Shown one piece after another: positions 31,686-43,893 of a stretch of DNA of 64,000 nucleotides. The first letter of the stretch is position 1, and each line of letters starts with the position of its first letter. The position numbers and the translations under genes were made by a program. The DNA is from Ianthella basta (lineage: Eukaryota > Porifera > Demospongiae > Verongiida > Ianthellidae). The stretch is taken from positions 10,798,455 through 10,862,454 of the forward strand of contig OZ025870.1 in the NCBI GenBank assembly GCA_964019415.1. Direction: 5' to 3'. Under the pieces are notes generated by a model that saw only the letters and a list, made by a program, of their open reading frames with translations, did not search any database and was not told where the DNA came from.

Positions 31686-32233
31686 GTATTCACTAATGTA
31701 TGTCTTCACAACAGTCTGAACCTACGTACCCTCGTCTCCGCCCATGCTACATTTGAAGACTTTTAAGCACATCCTAGACAGTTTAAAGTACAATTAGTGA
31801 TTCCTAGAAGCTGGACAGATGCAAATATATGTACAGACGTGGCTTCCTTGGCAGATGTAGTGTACCTTCTCAAAGAGGTCATATGTGTATAAGGCCTTCT
31901 GGTTGTGTTGTAGCAGGTGTTTCGATCAGTCAGTTTTGCACACGTTTGCCCATAAACAGTAGAATTTTACATCTGTGGTCATTCTTTAACATGTAACACA
32001 CTTTCGATTGTTTGTACTCTTTGTGTTAGCGACCTGTATATGCTATGCTAATGCTGGCTATGTAACGTTTGGTTTCATGCTACTGTCACTTTGCTGAAGA
32101 GCATGGTAATGATTCTTGAGTGAGCATATACTGTAGCAAGAAAGTAGTTGGACGGAGGAAGACATTCCAACCACGATAGTCTTTGTCGGTTGGCTACAAA
32201 ACTAGCTGTCTATCGTGACTCACATTTGGACAA

Positions 32234-32289
32234 ATCAATCAATCAATCAATCAATCAATGCTCAGTGGACATCAAAATCCCCAGTAGTA
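32234..32289 (-). mobile_element. 56-bp truncated retroposon, unit 1
   Basis: Same insertion and same 10-bp duplication (32224-32233 and 32290-32299) as at 28447, inherited through unit duplication. Confidence 0.85.
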
Positions 32290-32661
32290 ATTTGGACAAC
32301 TATACAAAATAATGGTTCAATGCTGCCCAAAAGGCGTCTGGGGGATTCAGACGTACACGAAGTGCAAGGTCACGTGCAAATGTCATGAGGTCTAATTGGT
32401 CTAAATGTGCACGTGATTTACAAGCACACAGGTGAGCCTTTGATGTACGAGTTCAACCTTGTGGAATGCGATAATTTGGAAATCGAGCATTCCTTTGGGT
32501 TCACCTACTTGTGCGTAACAGAAAGTATCCAAGGTTATCAGCTATTCTCACCAATAGACAGAAAGGAAGTAGATTCTGCTGACTGCTCAATCACTCTTAC
32601 TTACTGTACCTAGTTGTCAGAAATCGCCACGAGAAGAAAGTTACTGAAGAGAAAGACAGGC

Positions 32662-33444
32662 ATGTCCAAGATACAATCTGCAAAGCGCTACAGTGAAACA
32701 TCCAGTTTTCAAAGGAACAGTGGCTACCAGTTTATCCAGCAACTGTCTCCGAACAGTGGTTGCAGAGTTCTTGACTTGGGCTGTGGAACAGGTTCTCTAG
32801 CTGCTGTCCTGTCTGAGTGTGTGGGACCAGAAGGAAAAGTCATCGCTGTTGACCCCGATGAAGAGAGGCTGAAACTCGCTCAAGAGAAGTACGCTAGAGA
32901 CAACATTGAGTATGTGAGCGGTAATGATGCAACGTATCCAGAGGGCCCATATGATCTTGTATTTGCCAATCAAGTTATACACTGGATACATGACAAGGAG
33001 GCACTCTTTAGACGCGTGTATGAGAATCTAAAATCTGGAGGAAGGTTTGCATTTACAACAGGTAATGGCGCTCCACTATATGAATTCCCTCCATCTGCAA
33101 ATCACTGCATGAATGAACTGTTTGGTCCTGACTTTATTCGTAAGGTTTTTTGCAAAAGAATGGAGTTCCTGACTTGTGACCAATACCAAGAGCTAGCATC
33201 ATCCCATGGTTTTGATGTCACATGCATGGAAGTCAAGGACAGGCCACATGTCCTAGGCCTCACTTGGAGTGTCAATAATCTCGTTGAGTACTTCTTTGGT
33301 CTGTTGCATGGAGAGTTAGACCGTGAAGCCATCAATGAAGAAGCTTTACAGAGCTGTAAGGACAAGTACGAGGATGACTTGCTTAGGGAGGCAAAGTTTC
33401 ATCAGACAGTGAAGATGCTCCATGTAGTTATGACAAAGCCATGA
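32662..33444 (+). CDS. SAM-dependent methyltransferase, type A long-loop, identical copy 2
   Basis: 260 aa, same protein as 28875 and 36447. SAM motifs and the long loop are intact. Start at the conserved ATG; the TTG-started extension upstream is not used for the call. The flanks differ from copy 1 at single bases (for example GGGTATG versus GGATATG near 33600), so the copies are distinct loci, not one repeated read. Confidence 0.9.
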   Translation: MSKIQSAKRYSETSSFQRNSGYQFIQQLSPNSGCRVLDLGCGTGSLAAVLSECVGPEGKVIAVDPDEERLKLAQEKYARDNIEYVSGNDATYPEGPYDLVFANQVIHWIHDKEALFRRVYENLKSGGRFAFTTGNGAPLYEFPPSANHCMNELFGPDFIRKVFCKRMEFLTCDQYQELASSHGFDVTCMEVKDRPHVLGLTWSVNNLVEYFFGLLHGELDREAINEEALQSCKDKYEDDLLREAKFHQTVKMLHVVMTKP

Positions 33445-34213
33445 AGAACAGGCACGTAATACTTATGCTTCCATAAACATACTTAAGTTCGGATTATGGC
33501 ACATACTATTAACATTTTACTCTTGAATTCACTAACCAGCTGTAGCTACTGTGCAAAAGTGCATAATTATGAATATTTGGTGTTATTGTGTTTCTAAATG
33601 GATATGTGAAAATGCGTGCATTCCTACAATATTATATCAGTACATTGTTTCACTAACATGCACTATAGTTCTGCCACATGAACATCATGCCTACATTCTG
33701 TATTTGTCACTTTGCCTTCAAAGGTTAGGTGGCTAGTCTGTCAGTTCAACATGTCATCAGGTGCAGGCTGAATGTGCCACATGCAAGAAATAGCGAGAGG
33801 CCGTTGGGAAGGGATTCCCTCATCTTCATACCAGCCAGTGTTCTGTCTGCCCTGATGGATTCTTGCCAACTATGTTTCAGACCTGAAGCGCTAGCCCTAG
33901 TCCTGACAGATTAGAGTATAGCGCAGTCGCTTGTAACTGCAAAACCAAAATGGCTGCTACATCTCTGTTTATTATCTCATCTACAACTTCAGTACATATG
34001 TTTCATCACACTAGTGTATAATCTTTGTGTTTCCATTGGTTACAAGTTGACTTATGTATCCAGGGTCAACAGATTTGCTGTGTACAAGACCACAGCCAAA
34101 ATGAACACAAATTTACTAAGGCATATGACTGTAGCATACATGGTAAGGGGAGCAGTTCATAATGTAGACTATTCATTGTACATTAATCGTGACTGTGCAT
34201 TCATGTATGTCAG

Positions 34214-34275
<62 letters not shown>
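34214..34275. repeat. (GT)n(GA)n microsatellite
   Basis: Homologue of 30427-30483, slightly longer in both parts. Confidence 0.9.
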
Positions 34276-35020
34276 CATGTGCATGTGTGTGTGAGTGTGT
34301 GCTCATGCAGGCATACATGGATGTGTGTGGATGTGTTAGCGCACATGTGTGCATGTGTGTGCATGTGTGTGTGTGTGTGCATTAGTGTGTGTGAGTGATG
34401 TGTGTGGGTGTGGGTGGATGTGGGTTTGTAGTGGAGTACGAGTAACAACAAGTATTCACTACTGTATGTTCTCACAACAGTTTCTACCTAACAGTCTTTA
34501 CGTGGGTAAGCTGCAGGTTACGAATTGTGTCACAAATTAGTATAATATAGTTGTGTACTTTGGTTCTTATCCTAGGCAACGACTACCCATGGTTTGGGAA
34601 CTGATTGCAAGATTGCCTGTTGACTTCATCAGTCAATCTTGCATCTTTAGCAACTGAGGGTAGTCGTGATCTAGGTTACGGGCTGTGTCACATGATAGTT
34701 GTGTATTTGGGTTCATAACCTATCCTAGGTAGGAAACGACTAGTACCCATAATTTGGAAACTGACTGCAAGCTGCAAGTTGCCTGAGGTTCCTGTAAAAT
34801 ACTTATATACCTCGAAAAGCACACATACGCAGATTGTCCCATACAATTATTGAAGCCACTGAGCAGCTCGCTTGCAGATTGTAGCTTGCCTTTTCTATGC
34901 AGTACAATGCTGGCTGCATGGATTTCAATACCCTGGTCCTAACCCTAAGTGCATGTAATTATATAAGTAGAACAAAATCCCTTAGGTGACCATAGTCAAG
35001 ACCCTTGTGTACATTTGCTG

Positions 35021-35128
35021 GTCAACTTGTACAGTGGGTAACCAACAAGGAGGCATGCACTCTGTAGATGCGTGTTTGAGAATCTGAAGCCTGGTGAAAG
35101 GTTTGCATTCACAACAGTTAATGGCACT
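35021..35128 (+). pseudogene. Old methyltransferase fragment, unit 2
   Basis: Duplicate of the 27449 relic (ACAGTGGGTAACCAACAAGG; CTGAAGCCTGGTGAAAGG). Confidence 0.75.
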
Positions 35129-35286
35129 AGAATATTTGTTACGCATTGTGACTGTGCATTCGTGTGTGTGTGTTTGTCTCTCTGTGCGTGTGTGTGGGTG
35201 TCTCTGCCTGGGTTGGTGGGTGTGGGTCTGTAGTTTGAGTAATAACAAGTATTCCCTACTGTAAAGGTTCACTGCTGCGCATTAGG

Positions 35287-35474
35287 TTGATGTGAAAGCA
35301 GATATTGGAGCAGGTCACAGCAGGGAATCGGTAATACAATACAAGAGTTTCGATCCGGAAATCTTCATCAGTTGTGACACAACTGATGAAGATCTCCGGA
35401 TCGAAACGTTGTACTACTAATTGTATTACTGATTCCCTGATGTTGACCTGCTCCAATATCTGCTTTCTCATCAA
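35287..35474. mobile_element. Foldback with hammerhead-like core, unit 2
   Basis: Arms as in the other units. CTGATGAAGATCTCCGGATC then GAAACG is intact in the right arm; the left arm has GGAAATC instead of GGAGATC. Confidence 0.65.
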
Positions 35475-36018
35475 GTATTCACTAACGTATGTCTTACAGT
35501 CTGAACCTACGTACCCTCGTCTCCGCCCATGCTAGATTTGAAGACTTTTAAGTACATCCTAGACAGTTTAAAGTACAATTAGTGATTCCTAGAAGCTGGA
35601 CAGATGCAAATATATGTACAGACATGGCTTCCTTGGCAGATGTAGTGTACCTTCTCAAAGAGGTCATAATAGTATAAGGCCTTCTGGTTGTGTTGTAGCA
35701 GGTGTTTCGATCAGTCAGTTCTGCACACGTTTGCCCATAAACAGTAGAATTTTACATCTGTGGTCATTCTTTAACATGTAACACACTTTCTATTGTTTGT
35801 ACTCTTTGTGTTAGTGACCTGTATGTGCTATGCTAATGCTGGCTAAGTAACGTTTGGTTTTATGCTACTGTCACTTTGCTGAAGATCATGGTAATGATTC
35901 TTGAGTGAGCATATACTGTAGCAAGAAAGTAGTTGGATAGAGGAAGACATTCCAACCACGATAGTCTTTGTCAGTTGGCTACAAAACTAGCTGTCTATCG
36001 TGACTCACATTTGGACAA

Positions 36019-36074
36019 ATCAATCAATCAATCAATCAATCAATGCTCAGTGGACATCAAAATCCCCAGTAGTA
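36019..36074 (-). mobile_element. 56-bp truncated retroposon, unit 2
   Basis: Third copy of the same insertion with ATTTGGACAA on both sides. Confidence 0.85.
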
Positions 36075-36446
36075 ATTTGGACAACTATACAAAATAATGG
36101 TTCAATGCTGCCCAAAAGGCGTCTGGGGGATTCAGACGTACACGAAGTGCAAGGTCACGTGCAAATGTCATGAGGTCTAATTGGTCTAAATGTGCACGTG
36201 ATTTACAAGCACACAGGTGAGCCTTTGATGTACGAGTTCAACCTTGTGGAATGCGATAATTTGGAAATCGAGCATTCCTTTGGGTTCACCTACTTGTGCG
36301 TAACAGAAAGTATCCAAGGTTATCAGCTATTCTCACCAATAGACAGAAAGGAAGTAGATTCTGCTGACTGCTCAATCACTCTTACTTACTGTACCTAGTT
36401 GTCAGAAATCGCCACGAGAAGAAAGTTACTGAAGAGAAAGACAGGC

Positions 36447-37229
36447 ATGTCCAAGATACAATCTGCAAAGCGCTACAGTGAAACATCCAGTTTTCAAAGG
36501 AACAGTGGCTACCAGTTTATCCAGCAACTGTCTCCGAACAGTGGTTGCAGAGTTCTTGACTTGGGCTGTGGAACAGGTTCTCTAGCTGCTGTCCTGTCTG
36601 AGTGTGTGGGACCAGAAGGAAAAGTCATCGCTGTTGACCCCGATGAAGAGAGGCTGAAACTCGCTCAAGAGAAGTACGCTAGAGACAACATTGAGTATGT
36701 GAGCGGTAATGATGCAACGTATCCAGAGGGCCCATATGATCTTGTATTTGCCAATCAAGTTATACACTGGATACATGACAAGGAGGCACTCTTTAGACGC
36801 GTGTATGAGAATCTAAAATCTGGAGGAAGGTTTGCATTTACAACAGGTAATGGCGCTCCACTATATGAATTCCCTCCATCTGCAAATCACTGCATGAATG
36901 AACTGTTTGGTCCTGACTTTATTCGTAAGGTTTTTTGCAAAAGAATGGAGTTCCTGACTTGTGACCAATACCAAGAGCTAGCATCATCCCATGGTTTTGA
37001 TGTCACATGCATGGAAGTCAAGGACAGGCCACATGTCCTAGGCCTCACTTGGAGTGTCAATAATCTCGTTGAGTACTTCTTTGGTCTGTTGCATGGAGAG
37101 TTAGACCGTGAAGCCATCAATGAAGAAGCTTTACAGAGCTGTAAGGACAAGTACGAGGATGACTTGCTTAGGGAGGCAAAGTTTCATCAGACAGTGAAGA
37201 TGCTCCATGTAGTTATGACAAAGCCATGA
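36447..37229 (+). CDS. SAM-dependent methyltransferase, type A long-loop, identical copy 3
   Basis: 260 aa, the third gene with the same protein sequence. The reading frame, loop and C-terminal KFHQTVKMLHVVMTKP are intact. The unit to its right differs more (no retroposon, broken foldback core, next gene chimeric), so this is the last member of the homogenised block. Confidence 0.9.
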   Translation: MSKIQSAKRYSETSSFQRNSGYQFIQQLSPNSGCRVLDLGCGTGSLAAVLSECVGPEGKVIAVDPDEERLKLAQEKYARDNIEYVSGNDATYPEGPYDLVFANQVIHWIHDKEALFRRVYENLKSGGRFAFTTGNGAPLYEFPPSANHCMNELFGPDFIRKVFCKRMEFLTCDQYQELASSHGFDVTCMEVKDRPHVLGLTWSVNNLVEYFFGLLHGELDREAINEEALQSCKDKYEDDLLREAKFHQTVKMLHVVMTKP

Positions 37230-37997
37230 AGAACAGGCACGTAATACTTATGCTTCCATAAACATACTTAAGTTCGGATTATGGCACATACTATTAACAT
37301 TTTACTCTTGAATTCACTAACCAGCTGTAGCTACTGTGCAAAAGTGCATAATTATGAATATTTGGTGTTATTGTGTTTCTAAATGGGTATGTGAAAATGC
37401 GTGCATTCCTACAATATTATATCAGTACATTGTTTCACTAACATGCACTATAGTTCTGCCACATGAACATCATGCCTACATTCTGTATTTGTCACTTTGC
37501 CTTCAAAGGTTAGGTGGCTAGTCTGTCAGTTCAACATGTCATCAGGTGCAGGCTGAATGTGCCACATGCAAGAAATAGCGAGAGGCCGTTGGGAAGGGAT
37601 TCCCTCATCTTCATACCAGCCAGTGTTCTGTCTGCCCTGATGGATTCTTGCCAACTATGTTTCAGACCTGAAGCGCTAGCCCTAGTCCTGACAGATTAGA
37701 GTATAGCGCAGTCGCTTGTAACTGCAAAACCAAAATGGCTGCTACATCTCTGTTTATTATCTCATCTACAACTTCAGTACATATGTTTCATCACACTAGT
37801 GTATAATCTTTGTGTTTCCATTGGTTACAAGTTGACTTATGTATCCAGGGTCAACAGATTTGCTGTGTACAAGACCACAGCCAAATGAACACAAATTTAC
37901 TAAGGCATATGACTGTAGCATACATGGTAAGGGGAGCAGTTCATAATGTAGACTATTCATTGTACATTAATCGTGACTGTGCATTCATGTATGTCAG

Positions 37998-37999
<2 letters not shown>

Positions 38000-38067
<68 letters not shown>
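38000..38067. repeat. (GT)n(GA)n microsatellite
   Basis: The longest GA part of the three homologous tracts. Confidence 0.9.
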
Positions 38068-38068
<1 letters not shown>

Positions 38069-38813
38069 ATGTGCATGTGTGTGTGAGTGTGTGCTCATGC
38101 AGGCATACATGGATGTGTGTGGATGTGTTAGCGCACATGTGTGCATGTGTGTGCATGTGTGTGTGTGTGTGCATTAGTGTGTGTGAGTGATGTGGGTGGG
38201 TGTGAGTGGGTGTGGGTCTGTAGTGGAGTATGAGTAGCAACAAGTATTCACTACTGTATGTTCTCACAACAGTTTCTACCTAACAGTCTTTACGTGGGTA
38301 AGCTGCAGGTTACGGATTGTGTCACAAATTAGTATAATATAGTTGTGTACTTTGGTTCTTATCCTAGGCAACGACTACCCATGGTTTGGGAACTGATTGC
38401 AAGATTGCCTGTTGACTTCATCAGTCAATCTTGCATCATTAGCAACTGAGGGTAGTTGTCATCTAGGTTACGGACTGTGTCACATGATAGTTGTGTATTT
38501 GGGTTCATAACCTATCCTAGGTAGGAAACGACTAGTACCCATGATTTGGAAACTGACTGCAAGCTGCAAGTTGCCTGAGGTTCCTGTAAAATACTTATAT
38601 ACCTTGAAAAGCACACATACGCAGATTGTCCCATACAATTGATGCCACTGAGCAGCTCTCTTGCAGATTGTAGCTTGCCTTTTATATGCAGTACAATGCT
38701 GGCTGCATGGATTTCAATACCCTGGCCCTAACCCTAAGTGCATGTACAGTAATTATTTAAGTAGAACAAAATCCCTTAGGTGACCATAGGCAAGGCCCTT
38801 GTGTACATTTGCT

Positions 38814-38922
38814 AGTCAACTTGTACAGTGGGTAACCAACAAGGAGGCATGCACTCTGTAGATGCGTGTTAGTGAATCAGAAGCCTGGTGGAAGGTTTCC
38901 ATTCACAACAGCTAATGGCACT
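38814..38922 (+). pseudogene. Old methyltransferase fragment, unit 3
   Basis: Duplicate of the 27449 relic; ends AACAGCTAATGGCACT here. Confidence 0.7.
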
Positions 38923-39081
38923 AGAGTATCGTTATACATTGTGACTGTGCATTCGTGTGTGTGTGTTTGTCTCTCTGTGCGTGTGTGCGGATGTCTGTGC
39001 CTGGGTTGGTGGGTGTGGGTCTGTAGTTTGAGTAAAACAACAAGTATTCACTACTGTAAAGGTTCATTGCTACGTATTAGG

Positions 39082-39262
39082 TTGATGAGAAAGCAGATAT
39101 TGGAGCAGGTCACAGCAGGGAATCGGTAATACAATACAAGACGTTTTGATCCGGAAATCTTCATCAGTTGTGACATGAAGATCTCTGGATCGAAACATTG
39201 TATTACTAATTGTATTACTGATTCCCTGCTGTGACCTGCTCCAATATCTGCTTTCTCATCAA
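39082..39262. mobile_element. Foldback, unit 3, core lost
   Basis: Arms as in the other units, but the centre is shortened to GTGACATGAAGATCTC, so CTGATGA is gone while TCGAAAC remains. A natural core deletion. Confidence 0.65.
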
Positions 39263-40115
39263 GTATTCACTATTGTATGTCTTCACAACAGTCTGAACCT
39301 ACATAACCTCGTCTCCGCCCATGCTAGATTTGAAGACTTTTAAGCACATCCTAGACAGTTTAAAGTACAATTAGTGATTCCTAGAAGCTGGACAGATGCA
39401 AATATATGTACAGGTATGACTTGGTTGTGTTGTAGCAGAAGGTGCTTCGATCAGTCAGTTCTCCACACGTTTGCCAATAAACAGTAGAATTTTACATCTG
39501 TGGTCATTCTTTAACAAGCAACACACTTTCTTTTCTTTCTATTCTTTGTGTTAGCGACCAGTACATATCTCGCTAATGCTGGCTATGTAACGTTTGCATG
39601 GTTTCATGCTACTGTCACTTTGCTGAAGAGCATGGTAATGATTTTGAGTGAGCATGTACTGTAGCAAGAAAGTAGTTAGACAGAGGAAGACATTTCAACC
39701 ACGATAATCTTTGTCGGTTGGCTACAAAACTAGCTGTCTATCGTGACTCAAATTTGGACAACTATACAGAGTAATGGTTCGATGCTGCCCAAAAGGCATC
39801 TTAGAGCATACACGAAGGACAAGGTCACGTGCAAATGTCATGATGAGGTCTAATGGGTCTAAATATGCACGTGATTTACAGCACACACAGGTGAGCGTTT
39901 GATGTAGGAGTTCAACCTTGTGGAATGCGATAATTTGGAAATCGAGCATTCCATTGGGTTTGCCTACCTGTGCATAACAGAACGTATCCAAGGTTATCAG
40001 CTATTGTTACCAATAGACAGAAAGGAAGTAGATTCTGCTGACTGCTCAATCACTCTTACCTACCTAGTTGTCAGAAATTGCCACGAGAAGAAAGTTGCCA
40101 AAGAGAAAGACAGGC

Positions 40116-40889
40116 ATGTCCAAGATACAATCCGCAAAGTGCTACAGTGAAACATCCAGCTTTCAAAGGAACAGTGGCTACCAGTTTATCCAGCAACTGT
40201 CTCCTAAACGTGGCTGCAGAGTTCTTGACTTGGGATGTGGAACAGGTTCTCTAGCTGCTGTCTTGTCTGAGCGCGTGGGACCAGAAGGAAAAGTCATTGC
40301 TGTTGACCCCGATGGAGAGAGGTTGAAACTAGCGAAAGAGAAGTATGCTAGAGACAACATTCAGTATGTGAGCGGTAATGATGCAACGTATCCAGAGGGC
40401 CCATATGATCTTGTATTTGCCAATCAAGTTGTACACTGGGTCAAAGACAAGGATGCACTGTTTAAATGTGTGTATCAAAATCTGAAGCCTGGAGGGCAAT
40501 TTGCATTCATAACGTGCAACGGTGCTCCTGGGTGGCCACCAGCTGTGAACAACTGCACAGCGGAGTTATTCGGACCTGACTTCCTCCATACAATTTATCA
40601 CAGAAACATGACTTTTCTGACCTGCAAACAGTTCCAAGAACTAGCAGAGTCCCATGGCTTTGTCGTTACTTACATGGATGACAAGGACGTGCCCGGCTAT
40701 TACATTGGGAGCGTCAACGATCTTATCGGCTTTCTGTTTGGTTTGCTGCACGGAGAGTTGGATCGAGAGGCAATCAGTGAAGAGACTATTGAAAATTGCA
40801 GGATCAAGTATGACAATGACTTGTACAGTGAGGCAGAAGCTCATCTGAAGACTATAAAGCTCCTGCATGCAGTTCTGACCAAGCCATGA
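40116..40889 (+). CDS. Chimeric A/B SAM-dependent methyltransferase
   Basis: 257 aa, intact. Residues 1 to about 108 follow type A (MSKIQSAKCYSETSS, QQLSPKRGCRVLDLGCGTG, DLVFANQVVHW). From there it is type B: VKDKDALFKCVYQNLKPGG, GWPPAVNNCTAELFGPDF, GYYIGSVNDLIGFLFGLL. The junction falls between TTGTACACTGG (type A base A) and GTCAAAGACAAGG, about 40433-40440. The 5' flank is type A and the 3' flank to about 41200 is type B (like 9780-10130), so this is one crossover or conversion edge. The SAM half and the substrate half thus come from different subtypes, which could change specificity. R to C in FKCVYQ and N to C in TCNGAP are private changes. Confidence 0.9.
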   Translation: MSKIQSAKCYSETSSFQRNSGYQFIQQLSPKRGCRVLDLGCGTGSLAAVLSERVGPEGKVIAVDPDGERLKLAKEKYARDNIQYVSGNDATYPEGPYDLVFANQVVHWVKDKDALFKCVYQNLKPGGQFAFITCNGAPGWPPAVNNCTAELFGPDFLHTIYHRNMTFLTCKQFQELAESHGFVVTYMDDKDVPGYYIGSVNDLIGFLFGLLHGELDREAISEETIENCRIKYDNDLYSEAEAHLKTIKLLHAVLTKP

Positions 40890-41376
40890 AGAACCGGTTG
40901 ACACATTGAACTTTGCTTTCACGGTACAACTTTCGAGCATACTCCTAACGCTTGACTGTTAACTAGCTGTAGCTATAATATGCTAAAAGTACCAGTGTTG
41001 CTATGTCTTTGAATGGGTGTGTGTGTGTATTATTCCCTAATGTGTGCTAATTTTTGTTTCACTAGTACTTCTTCAGCGGTAACATTGTAACTAGATTCTG
41101 TACATGTCACCTTTTCGTTTACCGGTAAGCCAGCTAGCCTGCTGGTATAGCTGTTGCCAGGTACAGACCTGAATGAGTCTTATGAAGGACAGAGATGCCG
41201 TTGACAAAGATTCACATGAATTTGGCAGCTGTGCCCATTCCATTTATGAAACTAGCACTACACTCTGAGCTCACGTCTTGATTCAAACAGTTCATGTCTG
41301 CCATTTTTGTGGTGACAACCCCCCCACACAAACACACACCCACACCCACACCCACACCCACACACCCACACACCCA

Positions 41377-41411
<35 letters not shown>

Positions 41412-41602
41412 GGAAGCATTGGAAGCATTAATGTACATTCATGTACATGCATACCTAATACTGTTGGGACACACTGCAAGGTGCAGTGTTTATAAATACT
41501 GTACCTATTATTGTTGGTTATTGCCACTACTAGTAAACCATAATAATTATTACCAGTACTAGCTAGTATTAGTTAGTACTAGCATCACATTCACCAGCAC
41601 AC

Positions 41603-41636
<34 letters not shown>

Positions 41637-42314
41637 TACATGCATGTACACATGCACTCATTGTGTGTCCCATACAATTGCTACCTGCTGTATCACTGAC
41701 TGACCTCTTGCAGGCTGTGCAAGGAAACTAAATAAATTATAGCTTGCCTTTCTCAAGCAGTACAATGCTGGTCAGATTTGCAATACTCTGTCATCATATA
41801 TCGACAAGCTGACTAACAAATACTAGCAGTATATATATATTCCCACAGTTTGTGTGCATAGTCTGCCTTCTTCTGTTAGTGCCAACTTAATTCACTTAAT
41901 TCACTTAATTCACTAAATTCTTCCTTGGCACAATGGATAGGTGGCAGCAGGACAGCTGGGAGAGCTGAATGTTTTGACACTTTTATGATACTGACCTTTG
42001 ATTGGCTGTGTGTGTACAGAACTGTACATTTGTTCACTGAATTAAATAGTATTCACCGATGAAGGCTTAAATTGGAATGGTATCAAAAGTCTGAAATCTG
42101 TTACCAAGTTGTCTAGTGCATACCTCCGTGATGACCCAGTATGCAAGCATTAGCATTGCCATGCACACACACCTTCACAAGCTGCATATGTACACCACAC
42201 AGTGTACATCTGTGCTGATGCGTATAGAACACCATTTGCCAAAACATGTTAAATCCTAATAATTTTGCTGTCCAAGCGTTTGGTCATTGCAGCTTCAAGT
42301 CTCTTGCTCAGCTT
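40890..42314. other. Type B 3' flank and repeat mosaic
   Basis: Up to about 41200 it matches the flank of the 8879 gene. From 41200 to 41830 pieces of the 6/11-kb inverted repeat recur (TTTGTGGTGACAAC, GCAGTACAATGCTGGTCAGA). CA-type tracts lie at 41322-41407 and 41605-41634. 41830-42314 holds no gene I can support; CACTTAATT repeats at 41890. Confidence 0.5.
41322..41407. repeat. (CCCACA)n/(CA)n tract
   Basis: A C-rich variant of the CA repeat. Confidence 0.9.
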
Positions 42315-42525
42315 GTACAGTGGTTTCACGATTTCTATTCCCGATTGATATTTGCACAATGCACTCGATCACGTGAGTGAAGTATTGGAATGATAAACTC
42401 ACACGTAGATCGAAGCACGTGCTTATCCCATGTGAGCCTAATAGCATTCTTCCAATACTTTACTCACGTGATTGAGTGCAATGCGCAAATGTCAATCGGT
42501 ACTAGAAATCATGAAGCCACTGTAC
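42315..42525. repeat. Foldback element with 78-bp arms
   Basis: GTACAGTGGTTTCACGATTTCT at the left and AGAAATCATGAAGCCACTGTAC at the right are inverted copies, as are GATCACGTGAGTGAAGTATTGG and its complement. The loop is about 50 bp. Not related in sequence to the hammerhead-like families. Confidence 0.75.
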
Positions 42526-43893
42526 ACAAATGTGTATGGACACATTACTTGTCACATTGTGCACTTTGTACAATAAACACTGCAACAAGTGAGCCAAGGT
42601 TTGAACAGCTGCTACGTAAAAGTGATGTGTTAAGCAGCTGCAGACAGTGTTTGCAGCAGAGAAGCTCTATAATGTATGTACCAGTGGAAGCACTAGTTGT
42701 ACCACAAACATTGGAAGAAGATAGAGCAAGGCTGTCTCTTAGTGCTTAGAACAATGAAAGCCTCCTTAGAAAACCGCAGACATTATAAAAGACATGGCTA
42801 GGATACCATGGGTCACTTACAGGTTTTTATTGCACAACTCACACATAATAATATAGTGCTTTGATGTGCATAGGAATGGTTTTAAGGCTTGCACAGCTGC
42901 AGGTGGGCATTCTATGTATAATCATGAGATCAAACATTATGTGATAAAGGGACGCTGCACACTGCGGCACAATGAATGAATACACATGCTCTCAACAAGT
43001 GTACTTGCGTGTGTGCACAGGGTATGCAGTGATCATGCACATGTGTGGTGTGTGGGTGTGGTGTGGGTGGGTGTGGGTGTACGTTATATTTTCTACAGGT
43101 TTCAAGGTGGAAACAGTGCCCCTTTCTAAATATGACCTGGTGATGTGAGACGTGGGAGGGCAAAATGCAGTGAGTTGGTACCTAACACAATAGTGATTAC
43201 TCTGAAGGATACTCACTAGGAGGCAGTCATGTGACTGTCATGTGACTCAGAGGCCAAGTAACACCATACTGTGCTAGCTGCATTTTTCATAAGATTTTTC
43301 TGAGATCAGTCATTTCTTTCAACCCTGATGGGTGCCTGTTCATGTACATATAGCAGTTGTGTGTATTTCATAAGACTTTAGTCTCATGAAAGCCAATCAA
43401 AAATCAACAGCTGCAGGAGGGCTTTTGATGTACAATAGCCATTGCAATAATTCAATAATTACCCCGCCACACAGACGTTACTGATAAGTGGACATCTTAC
43501 AAGTGTACCACACATTGCGCTGATGCCAAGCTACAGCAAAGAATCCAGTTTACAACCGTTTCGTTGAAGTAATGTTCCATCTACAGACATGTCTTGTGAT
43601 ATTGAAAAGTGTGAGTGAGTGTGACATTGTGAGGGAGATGGAGTGAGAGTGTAATGGGTTTACAGACCTTTTTGAATCGCTTGTCACCATCGCATACCGG
43701 TATCTGGTAAGCGCTTACACGATATTATACGGATTCATAAACATACTTACAGTATAATTGCAAAATCTAGTGCTGACATAGATTGCGAGCTAGAGATTTT
43801 ATACAGCAATACTGCTCATGTTTATGTATAAGACCATGATTTTGACTATGGTACCCGGTGCCCGGTGTGGACAACCAACCGAAAAAGGTCTGT

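Larger units (their letters stand above)
29658..32661 (+). repeat. Intergenic part of tandem unit 1
   Basis: In order: 3' flank; decayed 13403-type exon (29930-30130); (GT)n(GA)n tract at 30427-30483; TG-rich stretch; methyltransferase relic 31234-31341; foldback 31499-31685; retroposon 32234-32289 with ATTTGGACAA duplications; and the 5' flank of the next gene. It repeats at a 3787-bp step. Confidence 0.8.
33445..36446 (+). repeat. Intergenic part of tandem unit 2
   Basis: Same order as unit 1: decayed exon 33720-33915, (GT)n(GA)n 34214-34275, relic 35021-35128, foldback 35287-35474, retroposon 36019-36074. Step to the next gene is 3785 bp. Confidence 0.8.
37230..40115 (+). repeat. Intergenic part of tandem unit 3 (diverged end)
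   Basis: Decayed exon 37505-37700, (GT)n(GA)n 38000-38067, relic 38814-38922, foldback 39082-39262, then a flank lacking about 70 bp (after GTACAGGTATGACTTGG, near 39425) and lacking the 56-bp retroposon. The flank before 40116 differs from 28-36 kb at many bases, so this unit belongs to an older layer of duplication. Confidence 0.75.

Noticed and set aside
27715..39262. Firm call of active hammerhead ribozymes
   Set aside because: The core order is present, but stem III and the cleavage site cannot be shown; reported only as hammerhead-like.
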